From the NCBI RefSeq assembly GCF_009857605.1, contig NZ_WWCT01000010.1:124001-188000 (forward strand): a stretch of 64,000 bases of DNA, written 5' to 3'. Within the stretch, counting starts at the first letter, position 1. The number at the start of each line of letters is the position of its first letter. A program made the translations under genes and the position numbers. This document shows, one piece after another, positions 12,525-21,582 of this stretch. Source of the stretch: Duganella levis. GTDB taxonomy: Bacteria; Pseudomonadota; Gammaproteobacteria; Burkholderiales; Burkholderiaceae_D. The notes under the pieces were generated by a model. The model saw nothing but the letters and a program-made list of their open reading frames with translations. It made no database searches and had not been told where the DNA came from.

Positions 12525-14107
12525 TATTCTGGGGTGCGGCCGACGGTGGGGTCGCGCTCGATCATGTCCAGCAGCGCGGCCACCACTTCCGGATCGAACT
12601 GCTTGCCGGCGCGCTCCTTGATGTAGTTGACCGCTTCGGTATGCGGCCACGGCTCCTTGTACGGACGCTCGTGCAGCAGCGAGTCGAACACGTCCACCAC
12701 CGCCACGATCCGCGCCGCGATCGGGATCGCCCGCTCCTTCAGCTGGTTCGGATAGCCGTTGCCATCCCAGTGCTCGTGGTGGCCGCCGGCGATCTGCGCG
12801 CCATACGTCAGGTAGCTGACGCCATCGACCATATTGGCCGCCCGCTCCAGGATGGTCTTGCCCACCGCCGCATGCTGCTGCATCTCGCTGCGCTCTTCCG
12901 GCGTGTGGATGCCCGGCTTGAGCAGGATGTGGTCCGGCGTCGCCACCTTGCCCACGTCGTGCAGGATCGACGCCAGGCCGATCATTTCCAGCAGCTGCGG
13001 CGTCACCTCGTCCGGATAGGCACCGCGCTCATGCAGCCGTTGCGCCAGCGACGACGACAGCAGTTGCACCCGCCGCACATGGCCGCCCGTGCCTTTGTCG
13101 CGGAACTCGGCCAGGTCGGCCAGCGCCACCACGGTGGCTTCCTGCGCCTTGCGCAGCTGGCCGAACATGTACAGGTTGTCGAACGCGGCGGCAATCCGCT
13201 GGCAGAACACTTCCAGCAAATCGCGCTGGATCTGCGCCAGCGGCCACGGCGGCGTGACCGAAATCGCCACCTCGCGGTTTTCCTGCGTGTGGATGAACAG
13301 CACGTTGGCGGGATGCTCGAACTGCGATTTTTTCTCGGCAAACGCCTTGGCGATGGTCGGCCACAGCGGATGGCCGGTCGGCATCAGTTCCTCCTCGTTG
13401 AGGGTGGAATAGTGGCCGGTCGCGGCCACCACGGTGGTGACGCCGGTATCGCCCTGCATCAGGCACAGCACGCCGTCGGAACCGACGTCGAGGATCGCGC
13501 TCACCTGGTTCAGCACGCCCGAGGCGAACTCGCGCAGCGAATGGATCTGGTACAGATTGGTGGCGCCGGCCAGGATCTTGCCCAAGCCGATGCGACTGCG
13601 CTCCAGCATGTTCAGGCTTTCGTACGCGCGCAGCGCCGAAATCACCGTGGTGAACAGCTTCTGCGTGGTCAGCTCGGTCTTGGCCTTGTAGTCGTTGATG
13701 TCGTATTCGATGATCACGCGCTGCTCGGGCGCCTGGCCCGGCTGGCCGGTGCGCAGCACCACCCGCACGATGGCGTTGTGCAGCTCTTCGCGGATGCGCC
13801 GCGCCAGGATCAGGCCGGCGTCGTCGGTTTCCATCACCACGTCCAGCAGCACCAGCGCGATGTCCGGCGTATCGCGCAGGATGTCGAACGCTTCGCGCCC
13901 GCTGTAGGCGGAAAACAGTTCCAGTTCGCGGCCCTTGAAGCTGACGTTGCGCAGCGCCAGCCGCGTGACGGCATGTACATCGACATCGTCGTCAACGATC
14001 AGCACACGCCACAAACGCTGGTCCGGGGCGCCGAGACCGCTGGCTGGAAGCTCGTCTTCGTCTTCGTCGATCAGCCAGTTGTCGTCTGCGGCGTTGGAAT
14101 CGGTCAT
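12524..14107 (-). CDS. Response regulator: REC-DUF3369-HD-GYP c-di-GMP phosphodiesterase
   Basis: Probable two-component regulator that hydrolyses c-di-GMP. 527 residues from the ATG at 14107, which has AGGAGA at a normal distance; the TTG two codons upstream is too close to it. The receiver domain (about 33-155) has VLIVDDDVDV with acidic residues and LLDVVMETDD containing the phospho-Asp. A DUF3369 region follows (about 170-320), then HD-GYP (about 330-520) with HDVGK, HAAVG, HHEHWDGNGYP and a full GYP triad, so it should be catalytic. No DNA-binding domain. Its partner histidine kinase is not in the window. Confidence 0.93.
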   Translation of the reverse strand: MTDSNAADDNWLIDEDEDELPASGLGAPDQRLWRVLIVDDDVDVHAVTRLALRNVSFKGRELELFSAYSGREAFDILRDTPDIALVLLDVVMETDDAGLILARRIREELHNAIVRVVLRTGQPGQAPEQRVIIEYDINDYKAKTELTTQKLFTTVISALRAYESLNMLERSRIGLGKILAGATNLYQIHSLREFASGVLNQVSAILDVGSDGVLCLMQGDTGVTTVVAATGHYSTLNEEELMPTGHPLWPTIAKAFAEKKSQFEHPANVLFIHTQENREVAISVTPPWPLAQIQRDLLEVFCQRIAAAFDNLYMFGQLRKAQEATVVALADLAEFRDKGTGGHVRRVQLLSSSLAQRLHERGAYPDEVTPQLLEMIGLASILHDVGKVATPDHILLKPGIHTPEERSEMQQHAAVGKTILERAANMVDGVSYLTYGAQIAGGHHEHWDGNGYPNQLKERAIPIAARIVAVVDVFDSLLHERPYKEPWPHTEAVNYIKERAGKQFDPEVVAALLDMIERDPTVGRTPE

Positions 14108-14185
14108 ACGCAATCTCCTGTTGTTACCTTCAGGATAATCAGATTCCCACCGTGTGACAACTCTTATCGAAGCTACATGGCCGCA

Positions 14186-15223
14186 CTAGTTGCTGACGGG
14201 TGACGCCCCTGCTTCCACACCGGCGGCGGCCGTGCGGCTGGCCGCGCCGCAAGCGCCCGGATTGGCGCCGGCATCCAGGTTCTGGTAGCGGATTTCGTAC
14301 TTGCCGTTGGCCAGCTTGTCGACCAGCAGCTTGTCGTGCGCCTGCACATAGGCGTAGCGTACATTCGAGCGACGGTCGAGGTCGTAGACCTTGATGAAGA
14401 CCGCCGAGCCGTTGCTGGCGTTGTCCAGCATCAGCTGCATCTCATCCCCGCGGTTGCCGACCGGGAAACCTTCCATATAGCCGGAGCGGGCCGGCCACGG
14501 TTCGCCGTTGGGCGCCAGCAGGGTTTGCGTCGGGGTTTCGCTGTCGCACTCGGCGCCGGCGCCGGGCAGCACCACCTGCGAGGCGGTCACCACCTTGATC
14601 GGCGCTGCCTTGCCCGCATGCGCGTCGGCCAGCCGCACGGTGGCCCAGGCATCGGACTCTTCACTGCGGCTGTCGGCGCGCGCCTCCCGTGCTGTGCGGC
14701 GCGCCGCCGGGTCGGTATCGGTCGTGGCCGCATTGGCGTTGATGCCGCCCTTGCCGCCCCATGCACTGCTCAGGCTGCCCATCAGCTGTGGCTCGGACAC
14801 CATGGTGGCGCCGCCGATCCAGCCCAGCGCCAGGCAAGCCGCCAGTCCGGCCCAGGTGCGCCAGCCGGGCCGGCGGCCGCGCCTGACCACGGTGTCGTTG
14901 ACGTGTTCCGGATGCCAGTTGGCGTCGTGCTTATGCTTGTCGCCCCGGGGACCATGGCCGTCTTCGTGGCGGGTGCTTTCCAGCCACTCGATTTCCCACT
15001 CCTCCGAGGTGATCCACTCGTCATGCTCCTTGCGGCGCTGGGCGTCGGACAGGGTCTCGTAGGCGCTGTTGAGGATGGCCATGATGCGCGCAGCCTTCTC
15101 ATCCCCCGGGTTCTTATCCGGATGGTATTTTTGGCTGAGCGCTTTGTAGGCGGCACGTATGACCTCCTGCGGCGCCATACGCGACACTTTCAGGTTGTCA
15201 TAGTGGGTGTGAATCTTGGCCAT
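14186..15223 (-). CDS. J-domain (DnaJ-like) membrane-anchored protein
   Basis: 345 residues from the start MAKIHTHYDNLKV; a longer reading from 15247 is possible but lacks a better ribosome site. The J domain occupies about residues 5-70 with the HPD motif (YHPDKNPGD), so it can stimulate an Hsp70 ATPase. A Gly-Arg-rich linker and one membrane helix (about 120-140) follow. The C-terminal region (about 225-315) looks like a small folded domain of beta strands (AVFIKVYDLD, YAYVQAHDKLLV). It probably acts as a membrane-tethered DnaK co-chaperone. The substrate is unknown. It lies in the same direction as MidA upstream and the HD-GYP gene downstream. Confidence 0.85.
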   Translation of the reverse strand: MAKIHTHYDNLKVSRMAPQEVIRAAYKALSQKYHPDKNPGDEKAARIMAILNSAYETLSDAQRRKEHDEWITSEEWEIEWLESTRHEDGHGPRGDKHKHDANWHPEHVNDTVVRRGRRPGWRTWAGLAACLALGWIGGATMVSEPQLMGSLSSAWGGKGGINANAATTDTDPAARRTAREARADSRSEESDAWATVRLADAHAGKAAPIKVVTASQVVLPGAGAECDSETPTQTLLAPNGEPWPARSGYMEGFPVGNRGDEMQLMLDNASNGSAVFIKVYDLDRRSNVRYAYVQAHDKLLVDKLANGKYEIRYQNLDAGANPGACGAASRTAAAGVEAGASPVSN

Positions 15224-15329
15224 AGCTGGAAATCGACGCAGAATCAATCATCATAGCCCATCTTAGCGCATGCAACCCGCAGAGCAGACAATGAATTGGC
15301 TTGCTATTCCATCCAATGTGCTTTTTTGT

Positions 15330-16481
15330 CTACAGCCGATGGGTGCGGTCCTGCAGGACGATAGCTTCCGGTAATTCTACGCCTTTGCCGACCACCAGCA
15401 CTTTGAACAGTTCGCCCATTTCCGCCGGCGACACCAGCTTTTGCATCGCCCGCGCCTGCGGCAGATACGCCATCGCGTCGGCCGGATCGGTGCGCAGCAG
15501 CAACTCGCCGATGCCGGCGCCCAGCAGGAAGCCGGACTGGTTCAAATAGCCCAGCACCTCGATGCCGGCCTCCTGCGCCGCCAGCGCCATCGCCGTGAAA
15601 TCGACGTGGGCGGTGATGTCCTGCAGGCCCGGATAGTAGAACGGGTCCGGATGCGAATGGTGGCGGTAATGGCACATCAGGGTGCCGGTCACCCGCTGGT
15701 CGAAGTAATACTCGTGCGCCGGGAAGCCGTAGTCGAACAGGAAGGCGGCGTTGGCCGTGCCCTGGTCCAGCATGCGCGCCAGCGTCGCCATGAAGCCGCA
15801 GGCCACGCCGTGCAGCTCGGTCACATAGCCGGCCGGCAGCAATTCGTGTTCGGGAATCTGGCGCGCCACCTGCGCCAGCAGCGCCGGGCTGGCGGGCGTC
15901 TCCAGATACTGGAAGCGGCCATCGGCCACCGTCACCTGCAAGGCTTGCCAGCCGTCCGGATGCTTGATCACCAGCTCGACCGGCATCGCATCCAGCACTT
16001 CGTTGCCGAACACCACGCCGTCGAACGAGGCCGGCAAGGCGTCCAGCCACACCACCTGCGGGAAATCGCGCAGCTTGTCCTGCTGGCGGCCGCGCAGCTC
16101 GCCGGACAGCTCGACAATATAATAGACGTCCACTTTGACGCCGGCGGCGCGCAGCTCGCTCAGGATATCGAACGCCAGCTTGCCGGTGCCGGCGCCGAAT
16201 TCGAGAATGTTCGGCGCGCTTTGGGCGATAATAGCGGCTGCAACCCGCGCCAGCGCTGCGCCGAACAACGGCGACAGCTCGGGGGCGGTTGTAAAATCGC
16301 CATCTTTTCCCAGCTTGGCGGAACCGCCGCTGTAATAGCCCAGGCCGGGCGCATACAGCGCCAGTTCCATATAGCGGGCGAAGGAAATGGCGCCTGCGTT
16401 GCGCTCGATGTCGGCGGCGATCAGGTGCTGCAGGGCGTGGGACGCGGCCAGCGCGTCGCTAGAAGGTACGGGTAAGGACAT
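15330..16481 (-). CDS. SAM-dependent methyltransferase, MidA/NDUFAF7 (DUF185) family
   Basis: 383 residues. The family is a class I methyltransferase; the mitochondrial member NDUFAF7 methylates an arginine of complex I. N-terminal ARYMELALYAPGLGYY is the family hallmark, and the SAM-binding loop is LEFGAGTGKLA at about 95-105, with VVFGNEVLDAMPVE further on. The bacterial role is not established. The ATG at 16481 lies only 6 bases after a TATAAT box, suggesting a leaderless mRNA. It is divergent from the SDR gene with just 24 bp between the start codons. Confidence 0.88.
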   Translation of the reverse strand: MSLPVPSSDALAASHALQHLIAADIERNAGAISFARYMELALYAPGLGYYSGGSAKLGKDGDFTTAPELSPLFGAALARVAAAIIAQSAPNILEFGAGTGKLAFDILSELRAAGVKVDVYYIVELSGELRGRQQDKLRDFPQVVWLDALPASFDGVVFGNEVLDAMPVELVIKHPDGWQALQVTVADGRFQYLETPASPALLAQVARQIPEHELLPAGYVTELHGVACGFMATLARMLDQGTANAAFLFDYGFPAHEYYFDQRVTGTLMCHYRHHSHPDPFYYPGLQDITAHVDFTAMALAAQEAGIEVLGYLNQSGFLLGAGIGELLLRTDPADAMAYLPQARAMQKLVSPAEMGELFKVLVVGKGVELPEAIVLQDRTHRL

Positions 16482-16487
16482 CCCGGC

Positions 16488-16493
16488 ATTATA
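16488..16493 (-). promoter_or_regulatory. Consensus -10 box immediately before the MidA-like start
   Basis: TATAAT reads on the minus strand at 16488-16493, followed by GCCGGG and the ATG. A transcript initiated at the usual distance would begin at or next to the start codon. The best -35 match is CTGTCA, 16 bp upstream and inside the divergent SDR coding sequence. No Shine-Dalgarno sequence can fit. Confidence 0.5.
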
Positions 16494-16505
16494 TCCAGTT
16501 CAAAC

Positions 16506-17291
16506 ATGATGACAGCACAGGACAATTCAACTGCCGGGCCACGCGTGGCCCTGGTCACCGGCGCCGGACGCCGCATCGGCCGCGCCATCGCGCTCGGGCT
16601 GGCGCGCGCCGGCTGGGACGTGGCGGTGCATTACCGCGCCTCGGCCAGCGAAGCGGCCGCCGTCGCCGCCGAGATCATCGCGCTGGGCCGCCGCGCCGTC
16701 GCGCTGCAATGCGACTTGGCCGACGAAGCGGCGGTGCGCCAGCTGCTGCCGCGCGCGGTGGCGGCGCTGGGCGGCGTGCAGTGCGTGGTCAACAACGCCT
16801 CGCTGTTCGACTACGACAGCGCCGACGACTTCAGCTACGCCCGGCTGGACGCCCACATGCACGCCAACGTCGCCGCGCCGATTCTGCTGGCGCAGGCGCT
16901 GCACGCGGCCACGGCGGAAGGCGCCCAGGCCGCCGTCATCAATCTGCTGGACCAGAAGCTGTACAATCTCAATCCTGATTTTTTGTCGTACACCCTGTCC
17001 AAGGCTGCGCTGCACACCGCCACCACCATGCTGGCGCAGCAGCTGGCGCCGAAACTGCGGGTGGTCGGCATCGCGCCGGGCATCACCATGGTGTCCGGCG
17101 ACCAGACCGAAGCCGGTTTCGCCAACGCGCACCAGCAAACGCCGCTGGGCCGTTCCAGCACCCCGGACGACATCGCCGACAGCGTGGTCTACGCCGCCTC
17201 GGCGCGCGCGCTGACCGGCACCACCTTGCTGGTCGACGGCGGCCAGCACTTGCAGCCGCTGCCGCGCGACGTGATGTTCTTAGCTAAATAA
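16506..17291 (+). CDS. Short-chain dehydrogenase, pteridine-reductase-like (FolM-type)
   Basis: 261-residue NAD(P)H-dependent oxidoreductase. The cofactor motif is TGAGRRIGRAIA near residues 18-29; the RR form of TGxxxRxG is typical of pteridine reductases and FolM. NNAS (about 98) and the YTLSK active-site pair follow. The C-terminus ends DVMFLAK. Placement 36 bp before folB supports reduction of a pterin/folate intermediate (dihydromonapterin or dihydrofolate type). The exact substrate cannot be read from sequence. A second ATG one codon downstream is equally possible; neither has a clear ribosome site. Confidence 0.85.
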   Translation: MMTAQDNSTAGPRVALVTGAGRRIGRAIALGLARAGWDVAVHYRASASEAAAVAAEIIALGRRAVALQCDLADEAAVRQLLPRAVAALGGVQCVVNNASLFDYDSADDFSYARLDAHMHANVAAPILLAQALHAATAEGAQAAVINLLDQKLYNLNPDFLSYTLSKAALHTATTMLAQQLAPKLRVVGIAPGITMVSGDQTEAGFANAHQQTPLGRSSTPDDIADSVVYAASARALTGTTLLVDGGQHLQPLPRDVMFLAK

Positions 17292-17327
17292 GTTGGCCAA
17301 ATAAATTTAATCGAAAAAAGGTTCCCC

Positions 17328-17726
17328 ATGCTGTCCGCCCTGATTCACCCGCAACTGAACGACTGCCGCCGCCTGTTCCTGCGCAACTACGAAGTCATGA
17401 TCAACATCGGCGTCTACGAGTTCGAGAAAAAAGGCGAGCAGCGTCTGCTGATCAACGTCGACCTGTACATCCCGCTGGCGCTGTCGTCGCCGGCCCACGA
17501 CCAGCTGGACGAAGTGGTGGACTACGACTTCATGCGCGACACCATCGCCAAGCGCATGGCGCGCGGCCACGTGCAGTTGCAGGAAACCCTGTGCGACGAC
17601 ATCGTCCGCGCGATGCTGGAACACCCGAGCGTGCGCGCGGCGCGCGTCTCCACCATGAAGCCCGACGTCTATCCGGATTGCGAAGGCGTTGGCGTTGAAG
17701 TATTCAAGATCAAGGAAGCAGCATGA
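17328..17726 (+). CDS. folB: Dihydroneopterin aldolase
   Basis: Cleaves dihydroneopterin to 6-hydroxymethyl-dihydropterin and glycolaldehyde in folate synthesis. 132 residues. The T-fold is recognisable from [20 protein letters not shown] near the N-terminus (the Glu of this stretch anchors the pterin), [10 protein letters not shown] in the middle and VSTMKPDV near the end, where the Lys is the catalytic candidate. It shares ATGA with the start of ttcA, so the two genes are translationally coupled. It follows a pteridine-reductase-like gene, making a small folate group. Confidence 0.93.
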   Translation: MLSALIHPQLNDCRRLFLRNYEVMINIGVYEFEKKGEQRLLINVDLYIPLALSSPAHDQLDEVVDYDFMRDTIAKRMARGHVQLQETLCDDIVRAMLEHPSVRAARVSTMKPDVYPDCEGVGVEVFKIKEAA

Positions 17727-18643
17727 ACGCCGTCATCGACGACACCATCAGCGTCAAGAGCGCTGAAAAAATCGCCCACGAAAACAACAAGCTGCACAAG
17801 CGTTTGTGCCGCCTGGTCGGCCAGGCCATCGGCGACTTCAATATGATTGAAGACGGCGACAAGGTCATGGTCTGCCTGTCCGGCGGCAAGGACTCGTACG
17901 CCCTGCTGGACATCCTGATGACGCTGCGCGAACGCGCGCCGATCAATTTCGAGCTCGTCGCCGTCAACCTGGACCAGAAACAGCCGAACTTCCCGGCCGA
18001 CATCCTGCCGGCCTACCTGGACAAGCTGGGCGTGGCGTACCACATCGAAAACCAGGACACCTACAGCATCGTCAAGCGCCTGATCCCGGAAGGCAAGACC
18101 ACCTGCTCGCTGTGCTCGCGCCTGCGCCGCGGCATCCTGTACCGCGTGGCGGATGAACTGGGCTGCAACAAGATCGCGCTGGGCCACCACCGCGACGACA
18201 TCCTGGAAACCTTCTTCCTGAATATGTTCTTCGGCGGGAAAATCAAGGGCATGCCGGCCAAGCTGGTGTCGGACGACGGCAAGCACATGGTGATCCGTCC
18301 GCTGGCCTATGTGAAGGAAGAGGACACCGAGCGCTACGCTGCGGTCAAAGGCTTCCCGATCATCCCGTGCGACCTGTGCGGCTCGCAGGAAAACCTGCAG
18401 CGCAAGCAGATCAAGAACATGCTGCGCGAATGGGAGAAAAAGCATCCAGGCCGCGTGGAAAACATCTTCTCGTCGATGTCGACGGTCGTGCCGTCGCACC
18501 TGATGGACCGCGACCTGTTCGGCTTCAAGGACATCAAAGCCGACGGCCTGGCCAACCCGCTGGGCGACATCGCCTTCGACGAAGAACCCTGCTCGACGCC
18601 CACCAGCACGCCCGGCATCATTTCGCTACAGCGGGAAGATTAA
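17723..18643 (+). CDS. ttcA: tRNA 2-thiocytidine synthetase TtcA
   Basis: Thiolates cytidine 32 of tRNA using ATP and a [4Fe-4S] cluster. 306 residues. The PP-loop SGGKDS is at 53-58. The Cys pairs CSLC (about 130) and CDLC (about 221) supply cluster ligands, with the family sequence [15 protein letters not shown] between them. The ending, after EEPCSTP, is normal for the family. The first codon lies within the folB stop (ATGA), so expression is tied to folB. Confidence 0.96.
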   Translation: MNAVIDDTISVKSAEKIAHENNKLHKRLCRLVGQAIGDFNMIEDGDKVMVCLSGGKDSYALLDILMTLRERAPINFELVAVNLDQKQPNFPADILPAYLDKLGVAYHIENQDTYSIVKRLIPEGKTTCSLCSRLRRGILYRVADELGCNKIALGHHRDDILETFFLNMFFGGKIKGMPAKLVSDDGKHMVIRPLAYVKEEDTERYAAVKGFPIIPCDLCGSQENLQRKQIKNMLREWEKKHPGRVENIFSSMSTVVPSHLMDRDLFGFKDIKADGLANPLGDIAFDEEPCSTPTSTPGIISLQRED

Positions 18644-18756
18644 CGAGGGTAAAAGAACGCGGTGCCGGCGCAAAACCAGTCCGGCATCGCGCCGTAAGCA
18701 TTCCCCTGTCCCCCGGCTATGGTGACCGGTAACCACACCACCACCGGGGAGAAACC

Positions 18757-19092
18757 ATGAAGATCGATACCACCGCATTGGCCGACGCCTTTGCCACCAA
18801 TGCCGCCGGCACGAAAAAAAGCGGAAACAGCGACTTTGGCGCGCTGCTCAAGACGGCCCAAAGCAAGCAGTCCGCCACGGCGGCTGAGCTGGAGAAGTAT
18901 GTGCAGATGACGCCGGCGCAGCGCATGACGCAAGCGATGATGAAGAAGCTGGGTATCACCCAGGAAGAGTTCGACGCCATGTCGCCGGATCAGCAGGCCT
19001 CGGTGACCGCCAAAATCGCGGAGATGATCAAGCAGGAGATGAGCCAGCAGGCAGCGGGGAACCAGGGCACCAGCGCCGCCACGCTGTTCTAG
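18757..19092 (+). CDS. Small helical protein of unknown function
   Basis: 111 residues, no signal peptide or membrane segment. Preceded by GGGGAGAAACC, a strong ribosome site, 113 bp after ttcA. The middle (about 45-95) is predicted helical with regular charge: ELEKYVQMTPAQRM, MMKKLGITQEEFDAM, PDQQASVTAKIAEMIKQEM. The ends are Ser/Ala/Gln-rich and probably disordered. I do not recognise the family. Its TAG stop overlaps the TAG of the convergent channel gene in the shared tetranucleotide CTAG (19089-19092). Confidence 0.75.
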   Translation: MKIDTTALADAFATNAAGTKKSGNSDFGALLKTAQSKQSATAAELEKYVQMTPAQRMTQAMMKKLGITQEEFDAMSPDQQASVTAKIAEMIKQEMSQQAAGNQGTSAATLF

Positions 19093-19691
19093 CGCTCCTT
19101 CAGCACCGGCAGCGTCAGTGCCAGGCGGATCGCCAGCAGCCGCACGCAGAAGCCTACCGTCAGCGCCACCAGTGTCGCCACATGCTGGTCGACGCCGAGG
19201 TGCAGTTGACCCATGTACAGCGCGCCGGTCAGCAGCGCCACGGTGGCGTACAGGTCGCGCTTCAGCACCAGCGGCACCTGGTTGCACAGGATGTCGCGCA
19301 GCAGGCCACCGGCGATGCCGGTAATCATGCCCATCAGGATCACCACCGACACATGCGCGCCGGTGCTGGCCGCGACGTCGCAGCCGATGATGGAAAACGC
19401 CACCAGTCCCAATGCGTCCAGCAGCAGAAAGGCCGATTCGAAGCGCGCCAGCCAGCGCGCCATCAGCGCCGCCACCATCGCCGCGCCGACCGTGATGGCC
19501 AGGTACTGCGGATGCGCCACCCAGCCCAGCGGATAATGGCCGAGCAGCACGTCGCGGATCGATCCGCCGCCCAGCGCCGTCACGGTGCCGACCAACGCCA
19601 GCCCGAACAAGTCCATCTTGCGGCGCATCGCCATCAAGGCGCCGGACGCCGCTTCGGCCGATATGGCCACCAGATAAATAATATAAAGCAC
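19089..19691 (-). CDS. TRIC-type channel family (UPF0126) membrane protein
   Basis: 200 residues from the GTG at 19691, which has GAGG six bases upstream; a TTG start at 19703 has none. Seven hydrophobic segments form the duplicated three-helix pattern of the family, with glycine-rich GTVTALGGGSIRDVLLG in the first half and MITGIAGGLLRDILCN in the second. These GGG-x-RD motifs line the pore in structurally known prokaryotic TRIC channels. Likely a monovalent cation channel; some relatives are annotated as glycine transporters. It converges on the small helical gene with overlapping stops. Confidence 0.88.
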   Translation of the reverse strand: MLYIIYLVAISAEAASGALMAMRRKMDLFGLALVGTVTALGGGSIRDVLLGHYPLGWVAHPQYLAITVGAAMVAALMARWLARFESAFLLLDALGLVAFSIIGCDVAASTGAHVSVVILMGMITGIAGGLLRDILCNQVPLVLKRDLYATVALLTGALYMGQLHLGVDQHVATLVALTVGFCVRLLAIRLALTLPVLKER

Positions 19692-19743
19692 ACGCCACCT
19701 CAAATCAAAGAGGCGGCATTATGCATCAGCGCGCCGCCAACTA

Positions 19744-21513
19744 TCAGTATTTCTGTGCGGTGCGCAGCACGGGATACAGGTTGTAGCGCTCATCCCACGA
19801 GGCGTGGCGCTTGGCGAAGAACTCCAGCCGCTTGGCCTGACTCTTCTCGAAGTCCGGCTCGGTGTCCAGCTTCTTCTGGAATTCCGCGCGCAGCGCCGGA
19901 TCGGCTTCCAGCTGGTCGCGCGCCACTTCCTCGGCCACGTAATCCTCCATGTACTCCTTGCGCTCGAAGGCGTTATTGAATTCGCCCCAGGCCAGCAGGC
20001 CATCAGCGCCGCGCGGCTCCAGCATGGTCATCACCAGACGCGCCTTCGGCTGCGCGATCGGCACGAACAGGGAACCCTTGGTCAGCGCGCGGCGTTCGCG
20101 GCCCCAGTCCCCTTCCACCGCCAGCGTTTGATGGCCCTCGAACGACTGCGCGCCGAACTTGGTCTTGGTGGCGCGGAAGGTCTCCACCTCGGCCGCCATC
20201 TGGTCGTCCTTGATCACCTTGAACTCGATGCCGTGCTGTTTCAGCTTGGCGCCGACCCACGCGGCCTGCGCCAGCGGCACGATGTAGCCGCCCTGCGGCG
20301 CCTTGATCCACAGGTCCGGCACCACTTCGTCGCGCAGCGGCACGGTCCACATCTGCGGCTTGCTCTCGTCGTAGCGGGTCCACAGGCCGCCCGACACCAC
20401 CGAATGTTCGCGCGTGTATTCATAGCCGGCGAACTGGATGGTCTTGGTGTTGAAGGTGGTGCGGTAGCTGAGCGGGAACTCGCCGCCGCCCATCGCCACC
20501 GAACGCGCGTCGGCGTCCCTGGTCAGCTTCTGCCATTCCTGGCCATGCTGCGCCACCTGCGACAGCAGCGAGACGATGGTGTTGTGCGTGATGCGCACGC
20601 GGGTCGGGTAGTCCTTCCACGAATGGGTTTCCACCAGCATGGCGAAGCGGTTACGCATCGGGAAGTAGCCGGTCGAGAAGCGCGGCGTCGACATGCTGTC
20701 GACAAAGCCGGAGGCCGGATCGTCTTCCTTGGCGAAGGAGATGTAATACGGTTTCGGATCCGAGCCTTGCGCCTTCAGGTCCGCCATCACATTGTTCTGC
20801 AACGCGGCGCCGGCCACTTTCAGCGCGTCGTCGCCGCCGTGCACCGGCTCCACCTGGATCGAGACGTCCGGCTGGAACTTGGCGCCGTCGGTCACGTGCA
20901 GGTCGACGTAGGCCAGCGGATCCCAGGCGTTGACCAGCGCCAGCATGGCCTGCATTTCCGGCGCATCGGCTTTGACATAGTCGCGATTCAGGTTGTAGTT
21001 CTGCGCCGTGACGCGCCAGCCCATTTCCACCGGGCCGCGCTGGTTCGGGCGGTTGTTCTTGCCGAAGCGCTCATGGCCATCGACGTTGAATACCGGGACG
21101 AACAACAGCACCTGCTTGTCCAGCGCACCCTGCGCCACCTTGCCTTCGAGCGCCTCGCGCAGCGCCAGGAAGCCTGCGTCCTTGCCGTCGATTTCCCCGG
21201 CGTGGATGCCGCCCTGGATCAGCATGACCGGCACGCCTTTCTTCTTCGCCTGCTCGGCGGTCAGCGCGCCGGTGCGGGTGACGGCCAGCGCCAGCATCGG
21301 CCGGCCTTCCGGCGTGCGGCCGAATTCAAAGCAGCGTACCTGTTTTGGGTAGGCTTTCTGGAACTGTGCGCACAGCGCGATCACTTCATCATAACGGCCG
21401 GTGCTCTGGAAGCCCGAACGTTCGGAGATGGTGGTCAGCGGTGCGGTGGCGGGAGCAGCGGCGGCCAGCGTGGAGGTGGCGGCAAAGGCAAGCAGTATGG
21501 CGGAACGAATCAT
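19744..21513 (-). CDS. Exported M14-family zinc carboxypeptidase
   Basis: 589 residues with a signal peptide (MIRSAILLAFAATSTLAAAA). The M14 zinc ligands are visible: H104 and E107 in GGIHAGEIDG and a later His in YVDLHVTDG; the catalytic Glu lies in MLVETHSWK. NYNLNRDYVKADAPE is also typical. The C-terminal 250 residues form an extra beta-rich region (about 350-560) beyond the peptidase core. Secreted or periplasmic protein/peptide turnover is likely. Only 69 bp separate it from the S41 protease upstream on the same strand, so the two may be co-expressed. Confidence 0.9.
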   Translation of the reverse strand: MIRSAILLAFAATSTLAAAAPATAPLTTISERSGFQSTGRYDEVIALCAQFQKAYPKQVRCFEFGRTPEGRPMLALAVTRTGALTAEQAKKKGVPVMLIQGGIHAGEIDGKDAGFLALREALEGKVAQGALDKQVLLFVPVFNVDGHERFGKNNRPNQRGPVEMGWRVTAQNYNLNRDYVKADAPEMQAMLALVNAWDPLAYVDLHVTDGAKFQPDVSIQVEPVHGGDDALKVAGAALQNNVMADLKAQGSDPKPYYISFAKEDDPASGFVDSMSTPRFSTGYFPMRNRFAMLVETHSWKDYPTRVRITHNTIVSLLSQVAQHGQEWQKLTRDADARSVAMGGGEFPLSYRTTFNTKTIQFAGYEYTREHSVVSGGLWTRYDESKPQMWTVPLRDEVVPDLWIKAPQGGYIVPLAQAAWVGAKLKQHGIEFKVIKDDQMAAEVETFRATKTKFGAQSFEGHQTLAVEGDWGRERRALTKGSLFVPIAQPKARLVMTMLEPRGADGLLAWGEFNNAFERKEYMEDYVAEEVARDQLEADPALRAEFQKKLDTEPDFEKSQAKRLEFFAKRHASWDERYNLYPVLRTAQKY

Positions 21514-21582
21514 GGAGAGGCTTCCAGCGAGGTTGATCGACCGATGCCTGTGCCGGCATCGGATGCGAGAAAATTATAGTGC

